From JAPKZH01 sp963715635 (GTDB taxonomy: Bacteria > Acidobacteriota > Aminicenantia > Aminicenantales > UBA4085), in assembly GCA_963715635.1 (NCBI GenBank), contig OY970261.1, positions 248,001-312,000 on the forward strand: a stretch of DNA of 64,000 nt, written 5' to 3'. Of this stretch, positions 38,494-47,922 are shown in pieces (position 1 is the stretch's first letter; every line of letters begins with the position of its first letter). The notes under the pieces were generated by a model that was not told where the DNA came from, made no database searches, and worked only from the letters and a program-made list of their open reading frames with translations. Position numbers and translations under genes: made by a program.

Positions 38494-40200
38494 TCAGGAT
38501 TCGCCCGCCAGCGAAGAGATCAACTTTTTTAGGCCTTCCCGAACGTCATTCTTGATATGGACACGGACGATCCTCCGGTCCTTTTCCCTGAGAGCTTCCC
38601 AGTCGCCGCGGGCCTGAGCCTGTTTCAGAATGCCGAACGAATAGGATGAAGAGAGCGCTCCCGGCCCATCGGGAACAGGCGCATCGACCTTGTTCTCGGC
38701 CGTCAACTGGATGAATAAACCGTTGCCCCTGCCCCCTTTGTGGAACTGCCCCGTCGAATGGAGAAAACGCGGGCCGAAGTCGGCGGTGACGGCCAGCCTG
38801 GTCTTGGAACGAAGCTTGGCCGTGAGCTTTTGAACGGCGGCGTCGATTTCGGGCCTGGCAGGTAGAAAGGCTTGGATGGCGATGTAATCGCCGGGTTGCG
38901 CCTCCCCAAGAAATCCCTGGAGCCCCTGTGCCAGGTTCCGTGTCGGGGCCTCAGAATAAAAAACAAGATCCTGGCTTTCAAAACTCGGTTTTTCTTCGGG
39001 AAGGCACCCGGTTTCCCTATAGACGTTGAGCAGGACTTCGGTTTTTTTCTTTGAGGCTGCGACATCGGGCTGGTCAAAGGGGTTAATTTTCAACACTCGC
39101 CCCGCGACCGCCGTGGCCATTTCCCACAGAAAGAACTGGCTTCCGAGCTCATCAAGGTCTGCCACTGTCATTGTCACCAACGGCCGGCCGGACTGCTTGA
39201 GCAGGCCGATGACGGGATCGTACATCCTGTCTTCCCCAAGCTGAATGCCGATATAGACCCTGTCGTTGGCCAGCTTGTCAGGGACAAACTCATGCTCCTT
39301 GACGATGGGCAGAATGCCCAGTCCTTCTTTGCCCGTGCTTTCGGCGAGGAGCTGCTCGATCCAAGCGCCGAGGCTTTCCATCCGGGGGGAGATGAGAAAA
39401 GTCGCCTTGTCTTTGCCGGCTTGAGCCAGCCCCCCGAGGATCAGGCCAAGCCATGCTCCGGGGTTGTGGCGGGGATCGGGATTTCTGCAGAGGCGCGCTG
39501 TCTTCCGGCTTGCTTCTAAAAGCTTTGACATGTCCAGGCCGATGACTGCGGCCGGAACAAGGCCAAACGGAGAAAGCACGGAAAACCTACCCCCGATATC
39601 AGGGAGGCCGGCAAAGTTATGCCGAAATTGGAGAGAACGGGCAGTTTTTTCGAGCGGCGTTCCTGGGTCGGTGATGGCCGCAAAATGCCTGCCGGCCCGG
39701 TCTTTTCCAAGCGCTTCGGCCGCCCGTGTATAAAAATAGTTCAAGAATGAGGCGGTCTCAAGTGTCGTTCCCGATTTGGAAGAGACGATGAACAGCGTTT
39801 TATCAAGAGGCAGGGAATTGGCCAAGCCAAGAATGGTTTCAGGGTCCGTGCTGTCCAGGATATTCAGTTGGAGAAAGCCCTTGGCTGTTCCAAAAACCTC
39901 GCTGAAGACCTCGGCAGCCAGGCTCGAGCCGCCCATGCCGAGAAGGAGGGCCTGGTCGTATCCGTCCCGCCGGACCCCCTCCACGAACCTCTCTATTTCC
40001 GGACGTACACAGGCCATCTTTTCGGGCGATTCCAGCCAACCGAGTCGGCCGGATATTTCTTCGTCCTTGTCTTTCCAGACTGTGTGATCTTTTTTCCAAA
40101 TGCGGGCGATGATGTCCGATGTCTGAAAATCGGCCAGGGCTTTCTGGATGACCTCTTGATAAGGCTCCATGTTGAAAGTCTCGATGAAAGCTTTGACCAT
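38494..40200 (-). CDS. pgi: Glucose-6-phosphate isomerase (Tal-Pgi type module)
   Basis: 568 residues. SIS-fold isomerase motifs: LLLGMGGSSLAAEVFSEVFG near 105, LFIVSSKSGTTLETASFLNYF near 140, GRFSVLSPFGLVPAAVIG near 215, and HEFVPDKLANDRVYIG further on. It resembles the isomerase half of fused transaldolase/phosphoglucose isomerase proteins; the transaldolase half is absent. It interconverts glucose-6-P and fructose-6-P. No ribosome site; the promoter's -10 box is 8 bases before the ATG, so the mRNA is probably leaderless. Confidence 0.87.
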   Translation of the reverse strand: MVKAFIETFNMEPYQEVIQKALADFQTSDIIARIWKKDHTVWKDKDEEISGRLGWLESPEKMACVRPEIERFVEGVRRDGYDQALLLGMGGSSLAAEVFSEVFGTAKGFLQLNILDSTDPETILGLANSLPLDKTLFIVSSKSGTTLETASFLNYFYTRAAEALGKDRAGRHFAAITDPGTPLEKTARSLQFRHNFAGLPDIGGRFSVLSPFGLVPAAVIGLDMSKLLEASRKTARLCRNPDPRHNPGAWLGLILGGLAQAGKDKATFLISPRMESLGAWIEQLLAESTGKEGLGILPIVKEHEFVPDKLANDRVYIGIQLGEDRMYDPVIGLLKQSGRPLVTMTVADLDELGSQFFLWEMATAVAGRVLKINPFDQPDVAASKKKTEVLLNVYRETGCLPEEKPSFESQDLVFYSEAPTRNLAQGLQGFLGEAQPGDYIAIQAFLPARPEIDAAVQKLTAKLRSKTRLAVTADFGPRFLHSTGQFHKGGRGNGLFIQLTAENKVDAPVPDGPGALSSSYSFGILKQAQARGDWEALREKDRRIVRVHIKNDVREGLKKLISSLAGES

Positions 40201-40208
40201 CTGTCATC

Positions 40209-40259
40209 ATTGTAATCGTTATCCGCGCGCTTTTCAAATCGCCCACGGCATGATAAAAT
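40209..40259. promoter_or_regulatory. Face-to-face divergent promoters sharing one -35 box
   Basis: Minus strand (pgi): TTGAAA (40232-40237), 17-bp spacer, TACAAT (40209-40214), 8 bases before the ATG. Plus strand: the same six bases read TTTCAA, followed after 16 bases by TAAAAT (40254-40259), for the gene at 40312. The two -35 boxes coincide completely, so only one polymerase can occupy the site at a time. Confidence 0.55.
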
Positions 40260-40311
40260 ATCTCCTTTTTTAAAAAAGCAAATTCACAACGCCCAACAAG
40301 GAGTCGATGGC

Positions 40312-40728
40312 ATGCTGAAGACAAAACAGTCGAGCCTGGCGGTGGTGGCCCTCGTGTTCTCAGTCGTTCTCGCCGCGCCGGCCGTCGGCCAAGTCCAAAA
40401 GCCCAATTACGAAAAAATCCTGGGCACATGGAGCTTGGAAATCAATGCCGGCAACGAGTTTTACTACTTAATCCTGGAGCTCAAGGCCAGCGAAGGAATA
40501 CTGGCCGGCACGCTCAGCGAACAGTCCGGAATGTTCAAGGATTCCCCTCTTTTGGAAGCGACATTTGACGAACAGACATTGAAGTATTCCGCCAAGGTCC
40601 CCACCCCTCCGGATGGGGCCGAGAGACTGGTTAAATTTGAGATGAAACTGATCGATATGAAGCTGGACGGCGCGGTCACGATCCAGGATATGGAGATGAC
40701 CGCCCCGGTCACCGGGACGAAAAAATAG
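40312..40728 (+). CDS. Small secreted beta-rich protein, unknown function
   Basis: 138 residues. Signal peptide ending APAVGQ, then ILGTWSLEINAGNEFYYLILELKASEGILAGTLSEQSG and later VKFEMKLIDMKLDGAVTIQDMEM, a strand-rich layout like lipocalin-type or DUF-class exported proteins. No catalytic residues are seen. Ribosome site AAGGAG 9 bases before ATG. It is divergent from pgi with overlapping promoters and convergent with the TlpA-like gene. Confidence 0.65.
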   Translation: MLKTKQSSLAVVALVFSVVLAAPAVGQVQKPNYEKILGTWSLEINAGNEFYYLILELKASEGILAGTLSEQSGMFKDSPLLEATFDEQTLKYSAKVPTPPDGAERLVKFEMKLIDMKLDGAVTIQDMEMTAPVTGTKK

Positions 40729-40742
40729 GCTCTCCTTTCGCC

Positions 40743-42638
40743 CTACCGGATCATCTCGATCATCCGGCTTAGCTCCTCGACCAACTTTTGCGTATTCCCG
40801 TCAAATCCGGCGCTTTTGAAACGGATCTTTCCGGCCTTGTCGATCACAAACTTGGTCGGGATGCCCTCGACCTTGTAGGCTTGGATCACCTTGTTGTCGT
40901 TGTCTAGGAGCACATGAAAGGGGTATTTGGTCTTGGCCATGAAATCGGCGGCATTCGTCTTCTTGTTTTCGACCCGCTCGGCCGTGTCGATAAACAGGAA
41001 CCGAACGTCGGGGTCCGTGGCGTATTTTTCGACGGCCATTTTCATGCCGGGAAATGAGCCCAAGCAGGGGCCGCACCACGTGGCCCAGAAATCGATGATG
41101 ACGATCTTCCCCTTGAGCCCGGCCAGACTCACATTCTTGCCGTCGAGATCGGGGAGGGTAAAGTCAGCGGCCTGGATATCGAGCATCTGTTTTTTGAACT
41201 CGGCCGTGACCCTATCTTCAGACGATTTTTCGATCTTGGCCAAATATTCGACAAACCCCTCCTCGCTTCCCTTGCTCTTTTTGTAGGCCTCCTTGAGGAG
41301 GTCCCTCATCCGGTCCGTGGCTTTGCCCGCGGCGAGGACTTTTTCAATCTCGGCCATGGCCTGGGCGGGATCGCCGGCCTTGGCCAGCGCCTCTCCATAA
41401 AGCGCATTTGTCTCGGGATTCTTGGCTTTCGTCAGCGTCTCGGATTCTGCAAGGGCCTTCAGGGCATCTTCGTTTTTGCCGAGTTTGAGGAGGACGGCGC
41501 CTTGGGTGGATAGCATATAGCCCAGGGAATTCTTGATGCTTTCGCTCCATTCCTGATCGGTCAGGGTGGACGGTTTTTTGATAGTCGGCGTCTCGAGCTC
41601 CCGGCGGACAAGCTCGGTCGCCTTGGCCGCCACGTCCGCGGCCAGCTGGAGTTCCTTGTTGTTCTTGACCATGTCCGCGGCCAGCAGGCTGTACGAGGTC
41701 CAGTTGGCATCGGTCCCGGGCTTGTCCAGATAGGCCTTGGCCTGCCGATACTCTCCCTTTTTGATGAAGCTTGAGATCATGAAATAATGGAGCTGCGGGA
41801 TCAACTCGCTTTTGGGAAAATCCTTTTTGAACTTTTCAAGGAGCGGCGTCTTTTTCTGAATATCCTCGGTCTTGTAGATTTCCTGAAAACGCTCGCCCTG
41901 AACGAACTCGCCCTCGGGGTCTCGTTCTTTGATGAGGGCCGCGTACTTCTGAACGGCTTCCGTATTCTTCAACCGGAAGGACCAGCTGTAAAGCGTGCCC
42001 AGCTCCTTGATACTCAAATCCGGGCTTTTGGCTAACGCTTCGATCTCTTGCACGGCCAACTTTTCTCCTTCTTCTTTTTTGAGGCCGGTGACCAGGCCGA
42101 GATACGAGGCCAGGAATTCCCTTTTGATCTCGGAGTGGCCGGCAAAGTCTCTTTGGAACAGGTCCAGGGCCCGTGTTTGGTCCCTGGCCAAATCGGCATA
42201 AACCGCCCCCCAACCTCCCAGGGCCTCGGCCAGCCCGGCTTCCGCGCCCGGAACCGGGTTGCCCTTTTGATCACAGAGAAATATGACATAACCCCTTTTC
42301 TGGTTGCTTTCGACGGTGGCTTCCGCCAAAAACTTGACGACGATACCCCGGTCCGTCTTTTTTGTATCCACCGTTCCTTCCCAGAGAGTCTCATTTTTTT
42401 TGAGCGAAAGGCCCTTGGCTTCCGGCTGGCCTTTGGCATAAATGTAGGCCACGGCCTCAATGGATGGCGCATTCGCCAGGCCGGTTCCGGCGGGATCGAA
42501 GCGGATTGTGATCCTATCGCCGGGCAGCGGCTTTTCGGGAAGATAGGAAAACCTGGCCGGCGGCTGCTTTTTCGCGCAAACACTTAAAGCTAAAACGCTC
42601 GCGAGCAGGAGGCTCCAGACGATGACATTCTTCTTCAT
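40743..42638 (-). CDS. TlpA-like thioredoxin-fold lipoprotein with TPR-like middle
   Basis: 631 residues from the ATG at 42638 (AAGGAGA, 6 bases upstream). Signal with lipobox-like LSVCAKK near 22, an N-terminal Ig-like beta domain (about 30-120), a long helical TPR-like region (about 150-480), then a C-terminal TlpA/AhpC-type redoxin: FTLPDLDGKNVSLAGLKGK, the active site WATWCGPCLGSFPGMK and the cis-Pro loop VEGIPTKFVID. It likely reduces or isomerises disulfides of envelope proteins. Similar multi-domain proteins are common in Bacteroidetes and Acidobacteria. Confidence 0.85.
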   Translation of the reverse strand: MKKNVIVWSLLLASVLALSVCAKKQPPARFSYLPEKPLPGDRITIRFDPAGTGLANAPSIEAVAYIYAKGQPEAKGLSLKKNETLWEGTVDTKKTDRGIVVKFLAEATVESNQKRGYVIFLCDQKGNPVPGAEAGLAEALGGWGAVYADLARDQTRALDLFQRDFAGHSEIKREFLASYLGLVTGLKKEEGEKLAVQEIEALAKSPDLSIKELGTLYSWSFRLKNTEAVQKYAALIKERDPEGEFVQGERFQEIYKTEDIQKKTPLLEKFKKDFPKSELIPQLHYFMISSFIKKGEYRQAKAYLDKPGTDANWTSYSLLAADMVKNNKELQLAADVAAKATELVRRELETPTIKKPSTLTDQEWSESIKNSLGYMLSTQGAVLLKLGKNEDALKALAESETLTKAKNPETNALYGEALAKAGDPAQAMAEIEKVLAAGKATDRMRDLLKEAYKKSKGSEEGFVEYLAKIEKSSEDRVTAEFKKQMLDIQAADFTLPDLDGKNVSLAGLKGKIVIIDFWATWCGPCLGSFPGMKMAVEKYATDPDVRFLFIDTAERVENKKTNAADFMAKTKYPFHVLLDNDNKVIQAYKVEGIPTKFVIDKAGKIRFKSAGFDGNTQKLVEELSRMIEMIR

Positions 42639-42813
42639 GAACAATCTCCTTTTCGTTTTAAGTTTTTATCATATTTTCCGTCGCATTGGTAGCGGGAACA
42701 TGCAGGGACAGGCACCGGATTTTCTTGCTTGCCTTTGGGCTTGGAGATGGGTATGTTATTAGCTGGAAAAGATCAGGTGGCGAGGACAATTTCATAAAAA
42801 AGGATGACAGTCC

Positions 42814-44151
42814 ATGATGACAACGGTGACTGAGGCAGTCGGGGCTTTTCATCCGTCGAAGAAGCTCTATCGGTTTACGATTCTGGTGTTCGTGGCCTCC
42901 CTCTCCTTCGGCAGCTATTTTGCCTACGACATCGTATCGGGGATTGCGCCGACGCTCGTCGAAGACCTGCATGCGGCCCGCGGCACGGTCGGTGCATTTT
43001 TTACCGCCTACAGTGTTGCCGCCGTCCTGGCCGTGTTGATTGGGGGCATGCTGATCGACCGGCTGGGGACGAGAAAGGCCAGCCTCCTCTTTTCTGCGCT
43101 GGTGTTTATCGGTGCGGGCGTTGTCTGGATGGCCAAAAGCGTCCCGGTCTTTTTAATCGGACGGTTTATTTTTGGGGCCGGCTCAGAGCCGCTGATCGTC
43201 GCCCAGAGCGCGATCCTGGCCCGCTGGTTTAAAAACAAAGAACTCGCTCTTTCTTTCGGGATCACCCTGACCGTGAGCCGGTTCGGTTCCTTGTTTGCCT
43301 TTAATACGGGCGAATTATTCACCAGCTATTTCGGCAGCTATCACTATGCGCTTCTTGTCGCCGTGGCGGCCTGCGGCATATCCCTTTTAGGAAACCTGAT
43401 TTATATCTTCATGGACCGCCGCGGCGAGCGGGTCCTCCGTTTGAAAGACGAGGCCGGCGGCGATAAGATCGTCTTGAAAGACATCAAGGAATTCAAGCCG
43501 ACCTTCTGGTATGTCACCTTCCTCTGTGTGACCTTCTATTCGGCGATCTTTCCGTTCACGAGCCTGTCCACGGACTTTTTTGTGGATAAATGGGGAATCG
43601 CCAGAGTGGCCAAAGCCGGCGGCGGATTTCTGCACCAGGTGTTCAACAACTTTCTCCACATGTTCAGCACCGCGGGGGGCATTTCTTCGATCATCATTTT
43701 CGCCTCGATGGTCCTGGCGCCATTCGCGGGACAGCTTGTCGACAGGATCGGGAAACGGGCCACCTTGATGATCATCGGCTCTTTGATCATGATCCCCAGC
43801 CACCTGATCATGGGCGTGACGCGCCTTTATCCCGTCTATCCGATGATCGCCCTCGGCGCGGCCTTTGTTCTTGTCCCCGCCGCGATGTGGCCCTCGGTTC
43901 CGCTCATCGTGCGAAAAGAGCGTGTCGGGACGGCCTTCGGGCTGATGACGGCGATCCAGAATATCGGCATGGCCCTGTTCCCTCTATTGAACGGGCTCTT
44001 GCGCGACCTCACCCATGCTTATACCAGCAGTATGCTCATGTTTACGAGCCTCGGCTTCTTTGGATTGATTTTTGCCATGCTGCTCAAAAGGGCCGATGTC
44101 CGTGAAGGCGGTGGATTGGAAAGGGCCGCCAAGAAAGCCGGCGTCGCCTAG
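42814..44151 (+). CDS. Major facilitator superfamily transporter
   Basis: 445 residues, 12 hydrophobic helices. MFS motif A-like loop GGMLIDRLGTRKASLL near 75 and its repeat GQLVDRIGKRATLMII near 305 are clear. The N-terminal half (FGSYFAYDIVSGIAPTLVEDLHAARGTVGAFFTAYSVAAV) resembles MFSD1-like members, but the substrate is not known. It is followed 10 bases later by a HAD hydrolase gene and shares its mRNA. Confidence 0.85.
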   Translation: MMTTVTEAVGAFHPSKKLYRFTILVFVASLSFGSYFAYDIVSGIAPTLVEDLHAARGTVGAFFTAYSVAAVLAVLIGGMLIDRLGTRKASLLFSALVFIGAGVVWMAKSVPVFLIGRFIFGAGSEPLIVAQSAILARWFKNKELALSFGITLTVSRFGSLFAFNTGELFTSYFGSYHYALLVAVAACGISLLGNLIYIFMDRRGERVLRLKDEAGGDKIVLKDIKEFKPTFWYVTFLCVTFYSAIFPFTSLSTDFFVDKWGIARVAKAGGGFLHQVFNNFLHMFSTAGGISSIIIFASMVLAPFAGQLVDRIGKRATLMIIGSLIMIPSHLIMGVTRLYPVYPMIALGAAFVLVPAAMWPSVPLIVRKERVGTAFGLMTAIQNIGMALFPLLNGLLRDLTHAYTSSMLMFTSLGFFGLIFAMLLKRADVREGGGLERAAKKAGVA

Positions 44152-44161
44152 AGAGATCGTG

Positions 44162-44767
44162 ATGATCGATACCGTGATTTCCGACATGGGAAAAGTGGTC
44201 CTGCACTTCAACAACCAGCTTTTTTTCCGGAGAATGACGCAGTATACAAAGCATTCCGAAGAAGAGATCCGGGCCGTGACGCATGCCAATGTCGAGCTTG
44301 TCGAATCCTTCGATACGGGGAGAATCACACCCCAAGAATTTTATCGGCAGGCCAAGGCCAAGCTCGAGGCCGCCGTGAGCTATGAGGATTTTTTTGCGGC
44401 TTACTGCGATGTCTTCGCCGTGAACCACCCGGCCCTGGCCGTTCTCAAGACGCTCCGGCCGAAATATCGGCTCGTCCTTCTTTCCAATACCGACGTCGCG
44501 CGGTTTTCTTATATCAAAAGAACATTTCCCGAGCTGATGATTTTTGATGGGTATGTACTGTCATTCGATTACGGCCTGATGAAGCCCGATCCGCAGGTTT
44601 ATTTTACGGCCCTCCAACTGGCCGGTTCGAAGCCGGAGAAGGCGGTCTTCATCGACGATATCCAGGCCAATATTGAGGGGGCGGCGAGGATCGGGATCAA
44701 AGGCGTTCAGTTCACCCCCGAAACCGACCTCGAGGCCGAGCTGAGGAAGCTCGGCGTCCAGGCCTAA
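44162..44767 (+). CDS. HAD-family hydrolase (IA3/YihX-like)
   Basis: 201 residues from the ATG at 44162 (a GTG three bases earlier is possible). Motif I is ISDMGKVVLHF, where the second Asp is replaced by Gly, as in YihX-like DLGNV/DLGGV members. Motif II is LLSNTD, motif III DYGLMKPDPQVYF and motif IV VFIDDIQANIEGA. These act as phosphatases on small sugar or nucleotide phosphates. It lies directly behind the MFS gene. Confidence 0.85.
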   Translation: MIDTVISDMGKVVLHFNNQLFFRRMTQYTKHSEEEIRAVTHANVELVESFDTGRITPQEFYRQAKAKLEAAVSYEDFFAAYCDVFAVNHPALAVLKTLRPKYRLVLLSNTDVARFSYIKRTFPELMIFDGYVLSFDYGLMKPDPQVYFTALQLAGSKPEKAVFIDDIQANIEGAARIGIKGVQFTPETDLEAELRKLGVQA

Positions 44768-44790
44768 GTCATCTCCAAACCAAACAGAGG

Positions 44791-45186
44791 TTACCGCGGC
44801 AAGATTTCGATGAATATGCTTCGCTGCCGCGGGCCGTCGAATTCGCAGAAATAAACCCCCTGCCAGGTCCCGAGCTGCAGGTCTCCGCCTTCGACGATGA
44901 TATGGACCGACGAGCCGAGAAGGCTGGCCTTGACATGAGCCGGAGAATTGCCTTCAGAGTGCCGCCAGGGCAGGGAATCCGAAGCCATCTCTTTTAGCCC
45001 CGTCAAGAGATCGTTTTTCACGTCGGGGTCGGCGTTTTCATTGATCGTGATCCCGGCCGTCGTGTGGGGAATGAAGACGATGCAGACGCCGTTTTTTGTT
45101 CCCGAATTCCGGATTGCGCTTTGCACCTCATGAGTGATATTGATGAATTCTTCTTTGGCCTGGGTTTTGACATGAATGGTTTTCAT
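44791..45186 (-). CDS. YjbQ/UPF0047 family protein
   Basis: 131 residues covering the whole family: FIPHTTAGITINENADPDVKNDLL, PWRHSEGNSPAHVKASLLGSS and LQLGTWQGVYFCEFDGPR. These conserved His and Glu residues are the family hallmark; some members have weak thiamine-phosphate synthase activity, but the physiological role is uncertain. It is convergent with the HAD gene and stands alone. No ribosome site is visible. Confidence 0.9.
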   Translation of the reverse strand: MKTIHVKTQAKEEFINITHEVQSAIRNSGTKNGVCIVFIPHTTAGITINENADPDVKNDLLTGLKEMASDSLPWRHSEGNSPAHVKASLLGSSVHIIVEGGDLQLGTWQGVYFCEFDGPRQRSIFIEILPR

Positions 45187-45416
45187 GGAATTTGGCGGAT
45201 TCTAAGATATCACAAATCACTTCCTCGCGGCAAAGAAGCGAGGCGAAAGCGATAGGAATAATTCTTAAAAATAAAAAAATTTTATAAAAATTGTTTACGG
45301 AAATATACGGGTTCGACCGGAGCCATCAAAAAATATTTTAAATTGGCCCCCAAAACGCCTTTATTTATTTGAAAATAAATGGAATAAAGTCACCAAAAAA
45401 TTTATAAAAAAAGGAC

Positions 45417-45445
45417 TTGACAGCACCTCAAAAAATAGATAAATT
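45417..45445 (+). promoter_or_regulatory. Sigma-70 promoter of nrdD operon
   Basis: A perfect TTGACA (45417-45422), 17-bp spacer and TAAATT (45440-45445), preceded by a long AT-rich tract. The rest of the 45187-45576 gap holds only this promoter, the NrdR-type boxes and AT-rich sequence. Confidence 0.65.
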
Positions 45446-45455
45446 GCATGATGTA

Positions 45456-45501
45456 AATACAAGATATTGTATTTATAAGCTTAAAGTTCCACAATATATG
45501 G
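45456..45501 (+). promoter_or_regulatory. Pair of NrdR-type boxes
   Basis: Box 1 AATACAAGATATTGTATT (45456-45473) and box 2 CCACAATATATGG (45489-45501) resemble the ACACWATATATWGTGT consensus. Their centres are about 31 bases apart, three helical turns, as is usual for paired NrdR sites. They lie just downstream of the -10 box, so binding would block transcription of nrdD. Confidence 0.65.
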
Positions 45502-45576
45502 CAGTCAGTTAAGGGCTTTTTGGCGTATTTTTATTAGATTTTTCGCTATTTCGACAGGAAGGAAGGGAGGCGCCAA

Positions 45577-47652
45577 GTGAATTCAAGAGTCATTTCCAGA
45601 ATTAAAAAACGCGATGGAACCATTGTCGATTTTACCCAGGACAAGATTACGAACGCCGTGGCCAAGGCCATGGGTTCTCAGGGCGTCATTGAGAACGGAG
45701 ACGCGAAAACCATTTCCGATATCGTGACCTTCGTCCTGGAGGATAGATTCGGCGGATACACCATTCCTGCCGTCGAGCAGATCCAGGATATCGTGGAAAT
45801 GGTCCTGATGAAGAGAGGCTACCATGATGTGGCCAAGTCGTACATTCTTTACCGGGAAAGGCACAAGGAAATCCGGGAAGCCAAAAAGACCGGGCTGAAC
45901 CTGGAGCGTTTGATCAAAGATTACATCAGCGATATGGACTGGAAGATCCGGGAGAACAGCAACGAGGGCGTCATGAGCTTCTCGGGGCTGAATGCCAGGG
46001 TCTCGGGGGAAGTGTTATCGAATTTTGCCCTCAACCAGATCTATTCGGAAAGAGTCAAAAAGGCCCACCAGGAAGGCGACTTCCACCTCCATGACTTGTC
46101 CTATCCCATCGTCGGCTATTGCGCCGGCTGGTCGCTCGAGACATTGCTCCGGAAAGGTTTCGGCCATGTCCCGAACCAGGTCCATTCGGCGCCGGCCAAA
46201 CACTTGGAAACGGCCACGCTGCACATGGTCAACTATATCGGAACCATGCAGGGGGAATTCGCCGGGGCCCAAGCCTTCTCCAGCGTCGATACGTTGCTGG
46301 CGCCCTTTGTCCGGCACGACAAGCTCGATTATGACAGGGTCAAGCAGGACATCCAGAAACTCATCTTTGGGCTCAATGTGCCTTCGCGGTGGGGCTGGCA
46401 GACGCCCTTCTCCAATCTCACCTTCGATTGGACCATTCCCGACGACCTGAAAGACAAGCGCGTCGTGGTCGGCGGCCATGAGCTTGAATCGACCTATGGT
46501 GAATACCAGGCCGAGGTGGACGTGATCAATCGCTCCTTCCTCGAGCTCATGATCGAAGGGGACCACCAGGGCCGCGTGTTCACATTTCCCATCCCGACCT
46601 ATAACCTGACCCGGGATTTTGACTGGGAATCGCCGAACGCCCGGCTCCTCTTTGAAGCCACGGCCAAGTACGGTATTCCCTATTTTCAGAACTACATCGG
46701 CACCCATATGAACCCGGGCGACATCCGGGCCATGTGCTGCCGGCTGAACCTGGATCAGAGGGAATTGATGCGGCGGCCCGGCAGCATTTGGGGCCCTGGC
46801 GATTCGACAGGCTCGATCGGCGTCGTGACGATCAATTTCAATCGGATCGGATATATGAGCAGGACCGCGGATGAGTTCAAGGCGCGGCTCCGGGAATTGA
46901 TGGACATGGCCAGAGAGTCGCTCGAGACCAAGCGCGAGATGGTCAACAGCATGCTGGCCAAGGGGATCATGCCCTACACCCAGGTCTATCTCGGCCACTT
47001 CAACAATCACTTCTCGACCATCGGCGTGTGCGGCATGCACGAGGCTTGCCTGAATTTACTGGGCAAGGGCATCGGCACGCCCGAAGGAAAGGAGTTCGCC
47101 GTCGATATCTTGAATTTCATGCGGGGCGTCCTGAAGCAGTACCAGGACGAAACGGGCAATCTCTATAACCTGGAGGCGACGCCGGCCGAATCCACGTCCT
47201 ACCGCCTAGCCCGGCTCGACAAAGAGAAGTTCCGGACCATCATCACCTCAGGCACGGATCGATTTCCCTACCTCACCAATTCGACCCAACTCAATGTGGA
47301 TGCGACGCGCGACGTCTTTGAAGCCCTCCAGCACCAGGAGGATATCCAGAGTTTGTACACGGGAGGCACGATCTTCCATACCTTCCTGCCCGAAGCCATC
47401 GACCCCGTCACTTGCCGCAAGCTCGTCCAGAAGATCGCCCAAACCAAGATCCCGTATTTCAGCGTCACGCCCACGTTCAGCGTCTGCGCGAACCACGGCT
47501 ACCTCAAGGGCCAGCACAAGACTTGCCCCGATTGCGGGACGGAGACCGAAGTCTATTCCCGGATCGTCGGATATCTGCGGCCGGTGCGGACTTGGAACGA
47601 CGGAAAGCAGCAGGAATTCCAGGACCGCACGCCGTACACCAGGATCGGCTGA
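45577..47652 (+). CDS. nrdD: Anaerobic (class III) ribonucleoside-triphosphate reductase
   Basis: 691 residues starting at a GTG with GGGAGG upstream. N-terminal ATP-cone (about 1-95; RIKKRDGTIVDFTQDKITNAV), catalytic barrel, C-terminal zinc site (CANHGY...CPDCG near 637-655) and glycyl-radical motif RIVGYLRPV near 665. It reduces ribonucleotides to deoxyribonucleotides only without oxygen. First gene of an operon with a glutaredoxin-like protein, its activase and dUTPase, behind two NrdR-type boxes. Confidence 0.96.
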   Translation: MNSRVISRIKKRDGTIVDFTQDKITNAVAKAMGSQGVIENGDAKTISDIVTFVLEDRFGGYTIPAVEQIQDIVEMVLMKRGYHDVAKSYILYRERHKEIREAKKTGLNLERLIKDYISDMDWKIRENSNEGVMSFSGLNARVSGEVLSNFALNQIYSERVKKAHQEGDFHLHDLSYPIVGYCAGWSLETLLRKGFGHVPNQVHSAPAKHLETATLHMVNYIGTMQGEFAGAQAFSSVDTLLAPFVRHDKLDYDRVKQDIQKLIFGLNVPSRWGWQTPFSNLTFDWTIPDDLKDKRVVVGGHELESTYGEYQAEVDVINRSFLELMIEGDHQGRVFTFPIPTYNLTRDFDWESPNARLLFEATAKYGIPYFQNYIGTHMNPGDIRAMCCRLNLDQRELMRRPGSIWGPGDSTGSIGVVTINFNRIGYMSRTADEFKARLRELMDMARESLETKREMVNSMLAKGIMPYTQVYLGHFNNHFSTIGVCGMHEACLNLLGKGIGTPEGKEFAVDILNFMRGVLKQYQDETGNLYNLEATPAESTSYRLARLDKEKFRTIITSGTDRFPYLTNSTQLNVDATRDVFEALQHQEDIQSLYTGGTIFHTFLPEAIDPVTCRKLVQKIAQTKIPYFSVTPTFSVCANHGYLKGQHKTCPDCGTETEVYSRIVGYLRPVRTWNDGKQQEFQDRTPYTRIG

Positions 47653-47655
47653 GCG

Positions 47656-47922
47656 ATGGATTATTTTTTGTTCACCTACCCGAACTGCCAGAAATGCGAA
47701 GACATGAAGGCCTGCCTTCGGGAGGCGACCATTCCTGCGCGGGAATACAAGGTCGAAGAAAAAGAAGGGCGGCTGAGAATCCGGGAATTCTTGGGCCAGA
47801 TCAAGCGCGATGACAAGGGCTCGATCATTCTCCCCATTCTGGTCCTCCACGAAAACGGACAGGTGGTCGCTGTCATGAACACCCGCCAGGAGGTCCAAGA
47901 GTGGTTGAAATCAAGGGGCTAG
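47656..47922 (+). CDS. Glutaredoxin-like protein
   Basis: 88 residues, CxxC redox site in FTYPNCQKCEDMKACL near residue 10 and a cis-Pro region ILPILVLHENGQ. It starts 3 bases after nrdD and overlaps nrdG by 22 bases. It may feed electrons or thiols to NrdD or NrdG, as NrdH-type proteins do for other classes; that role is inference. Confidence 0.8.
   Translation: MDYFLFTYPNCQKCEDMKACLREATIPAREYKVEEKEGRLRIREFLGQIKRDDKGSIILPILVLHENGQVVAVMNTRQEVQEWLKSRG

Noticed and set aside
45456..45501. FNR/ANR box upstream of nrdD
   Set aside because: No TTGAT-N4-ATCAA; the palindromes fit NrdR-type boxes better.
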